From contig JAQGEQ010000061.1 of the NCBI GenBank assembly GCA_034620365.1, positions 372,001 through 436,000 on the forward strand: 64,000 bases of DNA. Reading direction: 5' to 3'. This document shows positions 26,001 through 38,436 of this stretch, in pieces. This DNA is from Pegea sp. RAD2-039. Its lineage: Eukaryota; Chordata; Thaliacea; Salpida; Salpidae. The translations under genes were made by a program, and so were the position numbers. Below the pieces are notes generated by a model, which was not told where the DNA came from, searched no databases, and saw nothing but the letters and a program-made list of their open reading frames with translations. Position 1 is the first letter of the stretch, and each line of letters begins with the position of its first letter.

Positions 26001-29000
26001 ATCCTAATTCTTAAATTGTATTTACTATTACTCAGTTGTGTATTCAGATTATTTACTTTAATTTTTAGATTTAAATTACTTAATTTTGAATAAATGAGTA
26101 ATTAAATGATTCATTGTTAATAATGATTCTTAAAGTCAAGTTAAATGGTATAAAACAAGCAAATGTTTATAAAGTGATGATAAAATACAATAAACTTGTG
26201 TAACCAAGTATCCGTACCTCACTTAATGACTAAAATAAACATATACAAAGGTAAGAGATTTACTAAAAATTGCAATTATAACAGTTAAGGAGTTTTACCT
26301 AAGCGTAGACTACCGTTTTGTGGGTCTGGGCCTTTTTGATCGTGTGCTTGAAAACCTTGGTGAACAGAATTATATATCTAAATTGAAGACAAAGTGTTTT
26401 TATAAAAAGGTCTTTTATACACCAATATATAGTTTAGTAGTTCAGGTCTAAGGTATAAGTCGTCTTCACTCCACCTAGAGGTGGCAGCAGTACCTAATAG
26501 AAAAAATATATATAACTTAATATTTATCAAAATATTTGGTATGAAAATGGCAAGATTCCTATTTGAGTAGATGCTATGATAGGTGATGCATGTAAGTTTC
26601 CTTTACCTGTTTTTTTACATTGATAAAATCTTTTTCAGTGCAACTGTAAACAACCCAGATGCTTTTTTACACTTAAATGAACAACTAACTACATAAAACT
26701 AATGTAAAGTTAGCAGTTCGATTTTCATTCAGTATCTAAAGACTTTTACGTTTTTGAAACTTTAATCTCGAGTTGAGAACCACTAATTTCGACTTTTATT
26801 TCAAACTTGATGTAATTGTGTGTAAAAGTGTTTTTATTTAATGTATTTTGGTTCTATTTGAATATTTTAAAACATCATAACAATCAACACTTTGTTATTA
26901 TATGAAGGATTCCTAAATTTATATCAAATATTCCTTGCTACAACCAATAATATTCTTCTTCATTTTTAATTCCGAGCATTTGTTCTGTTCAGGGACAATG
27001 TTTCTTAAACTTAAAAAGCTCTCAAGAAACTAAGGTTTGTTGTGAAAAAGTAGCAACTCTTAACTGCCATTAGTGGTGAAATAATTTAACTAAGTTTTTA
27101 ACAACTGACAATTTCACTTCGAAGTATTTTTATTGGAAGTTCTTTTATTAAAAATAACTGAATTTTTCACCCAAGTGAAAAATGCTTACTCGTTGTTTAG
27201 TTTACCAATTTACTCATTTATAAAGAAAGTGACAAATACTGAATAACAACTAAGCTTGAAAAGTTTGCAAAATTATAATTATACAAAGTTTCAAGTTATT
27301 AATTTTTATAAAACAATTGTCTAATGCAAAAAATATTTGATATTAAAGAGCTCTGTAATGACAATTCTTTAAACTAGGACTAAATTAGTTCTTATTGTTC
27401 AGTCGATGGTTGAAGCTTTATCTTATTTCAAAATAAAAAGCTTAATTAAATATAAAGAGTAACAAATATTTTTTTTAACTTTTAAATGTTTAGTAATTAT
27501 TATGTGGAAGGTAAAGATAATCTAAAGTTATTACCATCAAAACCTCTTTAAAGAAGCTTTATATTTGGTTTTATCTGCAGTGCTTCTGCAACTTTTGTAC
27601 TAATTTATTTTGCACTAATGATAATTGTTCCCCTACTTGAAAAAATGGTATTTTTTACGGTGGTTAGAAAATATTTATAAATTTTATCTCTAGATTTTAT
27701 TTTTTGTTTTTTAGTTTATCTTTGTATAAACTTGACAAGCTTAAAAAAGTTTATTTTTTTATTTTTTAAGTTAATTTGTAAAAAGATTTAAAAACATGTA
27801 TTTTGAGCTTACTCATTGTTGCAGCTCTCATTAGCAACTTGTTAAAGATGACTAAAAAAATCTTATTTGCTACTTACCAAACCTTTTGTTAAACAGTAGA
27901 ATACTACATCACTTCTTTACATATAAATCTTTTGAATTTAATCATTAAATGAATAATCTTTTCGTTATTTAACGAAAATTTTGTTGTAGCTTAAAAGTGT
28001 TCGGCTTTGTCGTAAGATTAAAAAAAAATAACTTCAAGTTCTTTCTTATTGAAACTAATATAGAAGTTTTAAAGTAAAATCTTTAGATAAAGATAAAAGC
28101 AACACAGTAACTCCAAAATTAGTAGTGCAATTACTGACAAGTTTTGACAACCAATTTTGATAAAAATGACTTAAAATGTTTTATTTCACCAAAAAACTAA
28201 GTGAAACAAATTTCTTGAACTATTTGTTAAGTAAAGTTAAAATAATATCTTAAAGTTAAAATCAGAATTAAACGATTTCTTCAATTGAAATGTTTGACAA
28301 TTTAGATATTTCTTATGAAACGTTTAAAACATTAAAACATGAAAAGTAGAAATTGTAACCAACAGCATAACATAGGTATAAGTAAGTATTGATAAAATTA
28401 CTATACGGTCATTAAAGATATTCCTTACAAAGATAAGACGTTTTACTATAATATTCTGTATACAAAATAATAATTGTAGGCTCGTGTACAAAATATTCTA
28501 TATTACATTACTATATCTTTTTCTTAAAGAAAATTAACGTACAAAGTTGAACTTTGTTTAATGCTTGCCGGTATAAATGCAATGAAAACCGATGAAATAA
28601 GACAAAGGAGGTTGAATGAATACAAACCTAACTTTGAAAGAAATGAAAAAAAAGTATTAAAAAATTTTAATGATTAAAGTATGTGTGATAATATCTGATA
28701 TCATTAGCTTAAAGTTCAAAATAAACGTAGTTGGTGATTTTTGCAAAAATTTCAAGTTGAACAAGTAAGTTCATTTTTAGTACATTAAAAGGTTTGTACA
28801 AATATTTTATTCAAACTTATTTATGAAAAGCTTTTAGAGCTTTCTTCAAAAAGTGAAATTTGTATTGGCTGGCCACAAATTTAGCAGTTTTATTATAAAG
28901 TATTTTTTACAAACATTTAAAACAATCTTCAACTAAATCATGAACCACATTTTAGTAGTTCATCTTCTTTATGATTTCATAACTTTTAAATTTATAAAGA

Positions 29001-29880
29001 TATTATTATTCTGAGCTTAACAATTTATAAAAGTTTAAAATTCACTCAACTCTAGTACCACGTTTGCTATTTATTCGTATGCATTCTTTTATGTTAAGTC
29101 GTCTAATTTATTAGATACCGTAAAGATACGAGCTTCAATTACTTTGTAAGATGTGCAGATTTCGGTTTTGTTTGGATAAAAACTATATATAGTGCAAAGC
29201 ATAAAGATTAGGATAAGCTTATCTCCATATAATTTTAGGCTTGTTATATAAAATCTAATATAAGATACAGATAATAAATAGATAGAATAGATTAATGCAA
29301 GAACGTTTTGTAAAGAATACAAAAGTTAAGTTTAGATAAAAAGATTTAAAAACCTTTAACAAAAACCTAGATTTAGAAGACAACAACTGCTAGTAACATT
29401 TGGTTAAAAACTTTAACAATCTATACTTTCAGCAGCTTATTTAGTCTTTACATTTTTCATCTTTGTTAAGTGTATAACTATTTGTAAATAAGAAAGTGAT
29501 TTTAAATGTTTTGTAAAAGCTACAAAAGTTTTCTTATCAAACGTTAAAAGTATTGCTTATGTAGATCAAGCATTTCTATTTTTAATCTAAAGATATAAAA
29601 TGATTTTAAATGATTAAAAAACATTTTTATATCTTAATTAATATAAGTGTACAATTGTTTGGAAAGTTTTCATGAAAAAAAACGAAAACTAAAAAAAAAC
29701 TTGAATAACGAAAAGTTTGTATCGATAGAAAAATAAAATGAAAAAATAAAGTAACCAAGAAGAGGTTAGTGTTTTCTAAATTAAATATCAACAAATACTG
29801 AAAAAAGAAATGAAATTTATCAAAAATAGAGGTGATACAACTATTACAAAAAGCCTTAGAAAAATGTTAACAATAAATTG
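23067..29880. other. spacer between the two convergent galaxin-like genes
   Basis: About 6.8 kb of AT-rich sequence. One unusual open stretch of 70 codons without an ATG (26239-26451, plus strand) carries the only locally GC-richer segment and is discussed in the findings. A small palindromic patch GGTGGCCACC occurs near 23086-23095. No third gene copy or transposon was recognised. Confidence 0.4.
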
Positions 29881-32800
29881 CTATTGGTAAAAATGTAGGA
29901 TTGTTTTGAAAACATAGATATTTGACAGTTTACTAAAATCTTTTGTTGACAAGATATCTGATTTGGCAATTGATATTCTTTCTTCAATGAGTTTTAGAAA
30001 AAGTTCCCAAGAAGAAAAGTTACAGTTATAAATGCTAATAACTTCTATGAATAAACTTTCAAAGTCTTCATTTGCTTCGTATTGTGTCTCGTCTGCTTCT
30101 TCTTTGAGTGAATTAAGTAAAAGTATCTTTAAATATTCTGACGTAAAACTGTTTTGTGTCTCATTAGTCATTGCAAGTATTTCATTAGTTGAGAAAGAAA
30201 AATTTAGCATCTTTGTTTCTTCTGCAAATGTCTTTTCCATTTGAGTCACCAATGTTAGCTTGTTGTCTAGTATTCCATGTAGATGTTCAATTAGTTTGAT
30301 ATCATTGTTGATAATTGAAAGTGTTGAACGAACGTTTTTCAAATGGTTATTAAATCGTCTGAGAATTAGTTTTTTATCTGATATCTTTTCCAATATTTTC
30401 TCTCTTTTTAGGACCAACTTCTTCATTATTTTTACATTTCCTTCGTCTCTTAGATTCACTTGAATTTCTTGAGTTATCTGTCAGAAATAAATATGATTGA
30501 TTTATAGCTTCCTACTTTTGATTAGTTTTAATAAAGCAGTTAGTAAAGTTAAACTGCTAAAAATTGTTGAGCAAAATATTTAAAAGACATTAAGAATGTT
30601 TTGACAGATATAACTTATACGATAGCGTATTGTCAACTTTTGTATACAAACAATCTAGATGTTTACAAAAAAAAATGAAAAAATGATTATCTTAAAAAAA
30701 ATCCTTTTTATTGATATGTTTAGAAAATTCACAAACATTTTTCTCATGTTACTTATCACAAAACAATAAAGAAGATATTTTACAAAAGATGTTTTGTCCT
30801 ATGTTAAAATGAATAAATTAAAAAGGTTTAAGATTTCTATAACCTTATTGAAAAGCTTTTGTATCATTCTAGTGGTAGAAATATACTTATAAAAACTAAA
30901 GTTAAAGGTTTATAAACAAAATAAAGTTTAAATTAGATAAATTTTTTTTGTTTTATTTTTTGAAGTTCAGAATTTTCTTTTATAAACTCTATAAACTTTT
31001 TCATAATAATTTAACTCAATTATAGATAAACTTATTATTTTAACCATATAAATTCAAATAATTTTGTACATTTAGAAAACAAGCCAATTTTTGATGTTTG
31101 ATTTTTATTAGGTTTCTGCTGCAAAATAAGGTATAGTTTTTTTAACTTAACTTTGTTAAAGTTTTATGAAATATATTTTATCATTTTGTTTTCAGTTCAT
31201 ACCTTATTTAAGTAACTGTGATCTTCAAAGAACAAGAATTGAAAGTGAAGATTTACTATCTAAAATTCGTTATAATTTAAAGATTTATTCTTATTAGTGT
31301 TAAAATATTTTTAGGTAAAAACTAAAATGAAACAAAAGTCTGTTTTCACTCTTTGCATAAAATTATTTTAATCAGATAAGGTATAATTTAATTAAAACTT
31401 GTAGATAGAAAAAGTTGTAAACAAATCTTATAGTAATCTCCAGAAAAAATAGTTTAACGTTAAACTTGTTTCTCTTTAAACACATTAGCAGTTCAACGAG
31501 TGATAATTCAACTTCAGTTGTAAAACGTTTTCAATCTACAATAAGTATAGAAAATAAGTCAATTCAAAATTGATATCTAAAAGTATCTGACATTTTATGT
31601 ACATTTTAGTATTTTGACATTTAATTTTTAATTGAGGAGTTTTAACAGATTTTCATTCTAATTAGTAGATAAATCTATTTCAGATTATTACTTCGTCAAA
31701 GATAAGATATAAATTCGTTTAATTGCATATACAGTTATTAGTTATTACATAATATCTAGAATTTTCTGTTTAATGCTTGATAAAACCGATTGGTAAAAAT
31801 ACAAGTTATATATCTATATAATTAATTTTCCTAGCTACTGTTTGAAAGTAATTCTTTTAAAGAAATGCACTTTTCAAAACAAAAGTTTTAAAAATCAAAA
31901 AACCCTTCTTCAAACATAAAGTTTTTCTTAATTTAATCTGAAAAATGTTGAACTTCGAGCTTTAAATTTTAAGCTTTAAATGGTATCTAGTTATTGTGGA
32001 AACTTAAAAATGACATGTACCAAAAACAAGCTTTACTGATAAAACTTTAAGCGATTCATTTTAATAAAAATATTCAATATTAGCTTTTAGATTTGGATTT
32101 TTTATCATGAGTTGTAACAAGTATTATTTCACAAGCGTGACATTTTACAAGAATGTATAGAATTTTAATTTTTCTATTATTTCTTTTATTATTTTCCTAA
32201 TGATAAATAAATTTTCAGATTTCATAAAAGTTCAGATTAAATACTTTTTCCGGAAAATTGAGAAAAAGCTTTAAATATTTTATTCATTTATTCAATGCAT
32301 GACTGCGAATTACAAAACCAACATCTCTTAGCGAACAAAAAGCAAATAATATGAGCAAAAAGATAACTGAAAGGTCTTAAGTAAATGCACTACTTGTATT
32401 TGAAAATTATAATAACTTAAAAATTTTAGTTGATAATACAATTGATATTAGTTAACAATCTGATTATATTTATTAAGTGATAATTTATATATGGGAAGTA
32501 TAAACTGAGTGGTTGACCGACATTCAGTTAACTTTTTCTAATTTTTTGCTTGATCCGTACCTAATGTTCTTATAATTTTAGAAAAAATAGAACTATTTAA
32601 TAAAAAATTTTAAATATTATTACATTTTGTTGAAAATATTTTGAACAAGTTTGTTTAAGCAATACAACAAAACTTACATTTACATAAATACTAATTTTAA
32701 TCATTAAACATGTGAGATTACTATAAGATTAACAAAAAAACATATCCTAAACCATGTGAAGTAACAAATCTTCATCATTTATTTTTTATTTTGGTTTTAA

Positions 32801-35084
32801 ACGGTTTAATTTAGCATCAAAAATTACTTGAATCATAATCTGTTACTGATAACAAAAATTAATTATTTCATTTATTTCAAGAAAAAGAAAGTCAAAATTT
32901 TTTATAGTTCTTGATTAAACCATGTATGTTTGTATAATCCTCTATCTAAGCATACACCTGCTCATTATGTTGCTAAATAGGCTTTGATCTAAATATGATT
33001 TAACGGAGTTGCAGAATATGATTTATGTTTACAAAACATAGAAATGTAACAGTTTTGTAATAAAAACCTATAATAAAAGATATTGGAATAAGTAAAGATA
33101 AATATCAACTAAAAGAAACACTACAAATTGTAAAGTTACAAGTTACAAGACTTTTATAAGTCAATAAAAAGATTTATTAGACACTTACAAGTACTTGGAG
33201 CCCTCTCGACCATTTCATGGTTGATCTGAGACCACGGAGTCTTTGAGGTAAAGTATTTTTCAACGCTTCTTTTAAAGAACTCATTTGTTTTTTAACTCCA
33301 TTCATTCTATTTTCATTTTCATTCAAAAAGATTATCTGATGAAGCAAGGCTGTACGTGTATGAATTGCAAATATAGTTTTATTGATATATTAACACAAAA
33401 ACTTGATGTAAACATTTGTTTTGTTTCTTAGTAAATAAGATTCACAAGAGATAATCGTTTGTTTATAAATTATGAATTTTGCTTGAAGTTTATTAAATCT
33501 GAAACTCATCATAAAATTGATTACAAATAACTGCTCACACAATTAATTTTCATTTTAAACTTAAAAAGTTTTTTGTGTTTATTTGAAAAACTTACTAGCT
33601 TAAATATATAATCAACTTCATCAGGATCAACTCTTATTGAATCATCCACCAACACTATCACCTCTTTGTATAAGTCTCTAGTAGTTTTCTCCATCGTTTC
33701 GATTTCTTCTTGTAGCTGAATAATTGGGCTACAATAAAAAGATTTGTTTAAAAAATTGAAAGTTTTAGGTGGTTTTAATATTTTGAAGCTTATTTTTTTA
33801 ATCGTTTCAAACGTTAAAAAATTTCGGTTAATTAATTAATAATTAAATTTAAAATTTATATTTAAGTTAAGACTAAAAAAATCAGTTTTCATTATAACTT
33901 TTTTTAATGTTTCTAATTTCTATAACTTTACTCAAAGGTGACCCGGTTTAAAAAAAAACTTATCATTTGTTCATACATAGAGAAAGTTTATTCAAATTAC
34001 ATTAATTTTGTTGAAAAGTACATTTCACTGTAAAGTAAACTTTGAAAAACCTTAAAAAGTAAATATATCATAAGAAGGTAAATATTTTAATCATCTTGTA
34101 TTCAAACTAAACTTCATTTAAATAAGTTTTTAATTGCACGTTATCTGAAACAGTTTCACTAAAAATTTCAGACTTTTATGCAGATTTCCGTAAATTGAAA
34201 GTATTTGGTCGATTATCTATTTCAACTTTTCTATAATTTCCAGGATTAGTGATTTTGAAATCAATTTCTGTGAATCTGTAGCGATTTTTAACACTTTTTA
34301 ATTCGATCATAGCTTAAAAGAAATAACCATAAAAAATACTTACTTTTCTAAATTACTAATAATATCTTTTAAGTCTCTTTCAATATCATTAAGCTGATTC
34401 TCTAATGAGCTGATTCTTATAATCTGATCTTTAACCCAGCTTGATGCAGGATTACATAAACTAAAATGTAAAATAAGTTTGTTAAATATTGTGCAGAGTA
34501 ACACTAAAAATGAGTAAAAATAACAAAATAGGAATTAGTGTTTAATTTCTTAAATAGTTATTCGTTAAAAGTTACAACTTTATAACCATTTAATTACTAA
34601 TCATACATTTACCAGACACTATCTATTGGTACAATTGTTCCATCAAGACAGCATTTAAACAAATCTTTTTTCAATACTTTGCCCATGCAACATAATCCAT
34701 GATTAGAACTAAATGGTTTTCTACCACAACACAAGTTTGGTTTTTCATATTGTCCTGTAAAATCGTTTTTATAAACTTTGGGGTATAAATATTAATGTTA
34801 ATTTTGAGATTTTTCTTATTCTAATAATTTGTTTATAAAATCTGTAATAAATTTTAGCAATTTAGAATACATTAAATGAATGTTTTTAAATATATTTACC
34901 ATTAATAATTACTACTAGTTAAAATGTGTGTATCAATCAACAAACGTTTAGAAGGTCTTGGTAATTTATTTGATGGTCTTTTGATTCGGCATGGTAATTC
35001 GTCATCCCTTACATTAATGGAAAGGTTATGAACTGCAGCGAAAGTTAAAAAAAATACCAGCTGAACATTCCATCTTATCAACAT
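29881..35084 (-). CDS. secreted galaxin-like di-cysteine / coiled-coil protein, copy B (6 exons)
   Basis: Minus-strand exons 35084-34913, 34754-34613, 34460-34344, 33728-33596, 33335-33189 and 30477-29881 give 435 aa in the same phase series (1, 2, 2, 0, 0) as the plus-strand copy at 17290-23014. Residues 1-22 form a signal peptide (VQLVFFLTFAAVHNL). A basic proline-rich segment (about 33-47) lies before the cysteine block CCGRKPF (66), LCCMGK (79), KCCLDG (92), CLC (105-107), again one CC pair every 13 residues. Both copies continue with C-x-P-x-S-x-W-V and then a long coiled-coil tail. Exon 3 is exactly 117 nt in both genes. For exon 1, two donors four bases or less apart keep the phase; GTAATT at 34912 fits better. 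The tails have diverged strongly. Likely an old inverted duplicate that is still under selection, since all six exons are open. Function unknown. Confidence 0.74.
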
Positions 35085-36680
35085 TTTACTTTCAAAAGTT
35101 TGATGTGAAACTGAAACTAAAACCTCATTACCACAACTTTTGTCTCAATTACTTATTTCATACACTTTTAACTATTTGAGTACCCACAGAGATAATCGTC
35201 TGTAAAAAATCGTTTTTATTAAAATTGTAGATTATTATGATGTTTATCAAATATTGCAACATTTAAACGATAGTTGCAGAAAAGGGTTTTATGGCTTCGT
35301 AGAAAAAGTTAACCTTAAACTAAAAATAAATGATTCATTGTTAAAGAAGATTATACTATTCACAGAAGCTTGCTGTTATAATAAAACATATATGAAGAAA
35401 GATCGTATGGAATGATTACTGTTAAAGTAAAATCATTAAATGAAAAGTCAACCTAACTCATGTAACCTTAAGCGTAGCATACTTCATTCGTCAGAAAACA
35501 CAATAAAAATGTTGAACTAAACATTAGTAAAGTTAGTTGGAAAAATGGTCGTTAAAAAATAAATAGAATTGACAATATTGGTTAGATATAATAGAATGAT
35601 TAGCAAAACTTGGCTAATACTAAATTTAATTCTAAATCAAACAGAGAGTGCTTGCTGATAAAGAGCTTTTACTCCTTATGGTAAACCGCCTGTTTTGATA
35701 ATCTATATACTCTCTAGAAAAACCAGACTATCAAATTAAATATTTTTATTAAACTTTTTAAGTTCTTAAAATGATAAATGACTTTGGAAAAATTTTACAA
35801 AATTTTTAAATTTTTCAAAATTAAAACTCGTCATCTACAAAAGCTTAAAAATTAAAAAGTTAATTTTATAAAAGTAACATTTTTGCTTTCTAAATATTTC
35901 AATTTTGTGATAATTAACATATGATGAGTAAATAGAAATGAAAAAAATTATTCTAAGATCTCAGTTCAGCAGCTTTTATCAGTTATTTTAATTTGGAAGT
36001 CGTTTTTGAAACTCATAAAAGCTTCAACTGGATCTCTCTCAAATTTATATTTGTGTTTAGTTTAAAGTTTATAAAGTAATTTTTTAGCAATTTATATATA
36101 TTTGTACTTATCTTTTAAAAAACAAAGTTTATAGAAAACTTTTCTTAATTATTGAGTAAAACTTTTACACTAAATTCATTTTATAAAAACATGATTCGGT
36201 AATCAACTTTCGAAAAGACAAGCTGTTAGCTTTTCATACACAAATCATCTTAGCAGCAACCAAGCTAAAAATAAGTGTAAAGGCTTAAAGACATTGTTAC
36301 AAATAAACTAAATCACCTGAGGGTTTAGTATTGACTTCCTTAGAGAAAAACGGGATACAGTTCGAGAAGACAAGTAAAGAAAAAGGAAATAATGTTAAAG
36401 GTTAAAGAAAAAAACGTTTTGATAAGTTTCTGGTTAACTTTGTGTTTAGATTTACTGGTAATTTTTAAATTTCATTTGACGTATACGATAAAAACTTTGT
36501 CTAAGGTTTTGGTTTCTGTGTGAACGGTTTTAAAACCTCTTTTTCAAATTTGATTGAAACTTCATTTCTACTGAATAGATAGTTTTAAAAGTATTTAAAA
36601 GACGAAGAAAATAAAGTTTAAATTAACTGTGAAATAATACTAGCAACTAGTTGATATAAATTCATAAGACTTTATAATTA

Positions 36681-36770
36681 TATTATTTATATAAATAGAT
36701 CTTTTTATTATTTATATACACAAATATTTTTATTATTTATATAAACAAATATTTTTATTATTTGTATAGA
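36681..36770. repeat. short AT-rich tandem repeat, about 25-bp unit
   Basis: About 3.5 copies of a 25-27-bp unit, TTATTTATATAaACAAATA followed by TTTTTA. The second and third copies differ at one or two positions and the first is more diverged (AGATC in place of CAAATA). Minisatellite-like, with no coding potential. Confidence 0.6.
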
Positions 36771-38286
36771 TTTTTTGCAATCAGACATATATCTTTATCA
36801 AAAATAATTATCAGGTTAAATAAAATTTAAGGTAAAATTTAGATTAAAAAATTAGGAAGGTTATGCAAATAAAAGAATTATAAGCTTTTACCATTAGTAG
36901 AGACTGAACTTGAAGAGAAGTAATTAAATTTGACCTATAAAAGATATTTATACAATTTATTTCATTGTTATACTCAAAACACAAAATTTCTTAAAGAAAA
37001 TTAGTTTCAAACCTCAATTGCTAATAAAGTTACTGATAAATTTTAATAATAGAAATAATTATCTTATAAGATATTTCTATTATCTTTAGGTTTAGATTAT
37101 TTTTGCAATTATTACTACTTACCTTTGAAATATTCCATGGCTAAACAAACTCAGCTTTCTACAATTACAACTCAATTTAATTTATACTACAATTGAAATT
37201 AAACACTAATTAGAGAAAACCATTGAAATTGGTGCCAATCTAAAACGAAGCGGTTTAATATTGAAGATATTTCAGAAATTGACTTTGATATATAGCCTTG
37301 TACTACAACCCCGTGCGCTTTCACTCGCTGAAACTTATGAACTACCTTCTTTTTTTTTTAAAAAAAGGTCTTACTAAAAAGGTAGCAAACTGTTTATGAT
37401 AAGTGCCACAGTTAAATAACATTCAACAACTTTGTTTAATTTAATTCAAAATATTTTTGAAATCAAACTAGAAATTAAAAAGAGTCTGTTGATTTGTTTG
37501 TAAAATTATTTTAAATAAAAGTATTTTGAAGAATTATTTTAAATACAGTCTTTATTTATTCTAACTTATAGATAGCTAATCTATTTGAAAAAAAAAAACT
37601 TTTTTTAATAAAATCTAACTTCTTAGGTATTTTCTTAAATAATCTAATATATATATATATTCTTACTTTTTGTTTTTCTATTACAAATTTAATTGCTGTG
37701 AAAAGCTTATGTAGATGCTTTTGTATACTCAATTCGTAATTATTCACATTAAAATCGGTTTATCATTAAATAAGTGATTTAAAATTAGACTTTGGTAATA
37801 GATAAAAGATTTATTAAACTATAACTAATAATCTAATAATGCTCCTAAAAACTGAATATATAAACCCTTTAATGAATTATTAAAATATCTACTAAGAGCT
37901 GGTCCTAAAAATCTTGGTGTTTGATAAAAGTTAATAAGAGAAAAAAAAGTTTATTTTTTCACTCCATAGTTGCTATTGGTGATAGAAACTTGATATCAAA
38001 ATAGTTAAATTGCTTTACTTGTATAACAAGCTAACAATTATTCTTGGATTAGATTATAAAATATTTCGTTCTGACATTAACAATGATCAGGCTAATGATG
38101 CAAATAGTGTACATCTGAAATAAACCGATATATTTCATCTGATGTTTTAATTGAAGCATGAATTTTCTGTAAAAAAAATTTGAAAAAATATTTTTTTCAA
38201 ACTAAAAAAAATTTTAAAAATGTGTCAAGAACTTATTGACGTTTAATCTTAATGCTAATCTAACTGGTTAAAATCTAGTAAAATTA

Positions 38287-38436
38287 CCCATGCAGCAGGG
38301 CTAAACTAACGCAAACAAAGTTTACAGAGAAGCAAAAGGACTGATGCGGCTACATCTAGTAGGCGTCGCAGGAGCTGCCAGAACGACACTGAGTCTAGTG
38401 ACTCCCTAAGAGGCCTTAACTCACTAAGCATGTAAC
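38287..38436. other. isolated GC-rich island, possible SINE or structured RNA
   Basis: About 150 bases of clearly higher GC and complexity in a spacer of roughly 25% GC. It has no open frame over the whole length. A perfect stem GAGTC-TAGT-GACTC sits at 38391-38404. No tRNA fold or A/B-box tRNA promoter was convincing. Most likely a SINE or other repeat fragment, or a non-coding RNA. Confidence 0.3.

Noticed and set aside
30032-30463. Two plus-strand ORFs of about 70 codons, serine/phenylalanine-rich
   Set aside because: Antisense of the last exon of the minus-strand copy; composition mirrors the coiled-coil codons.
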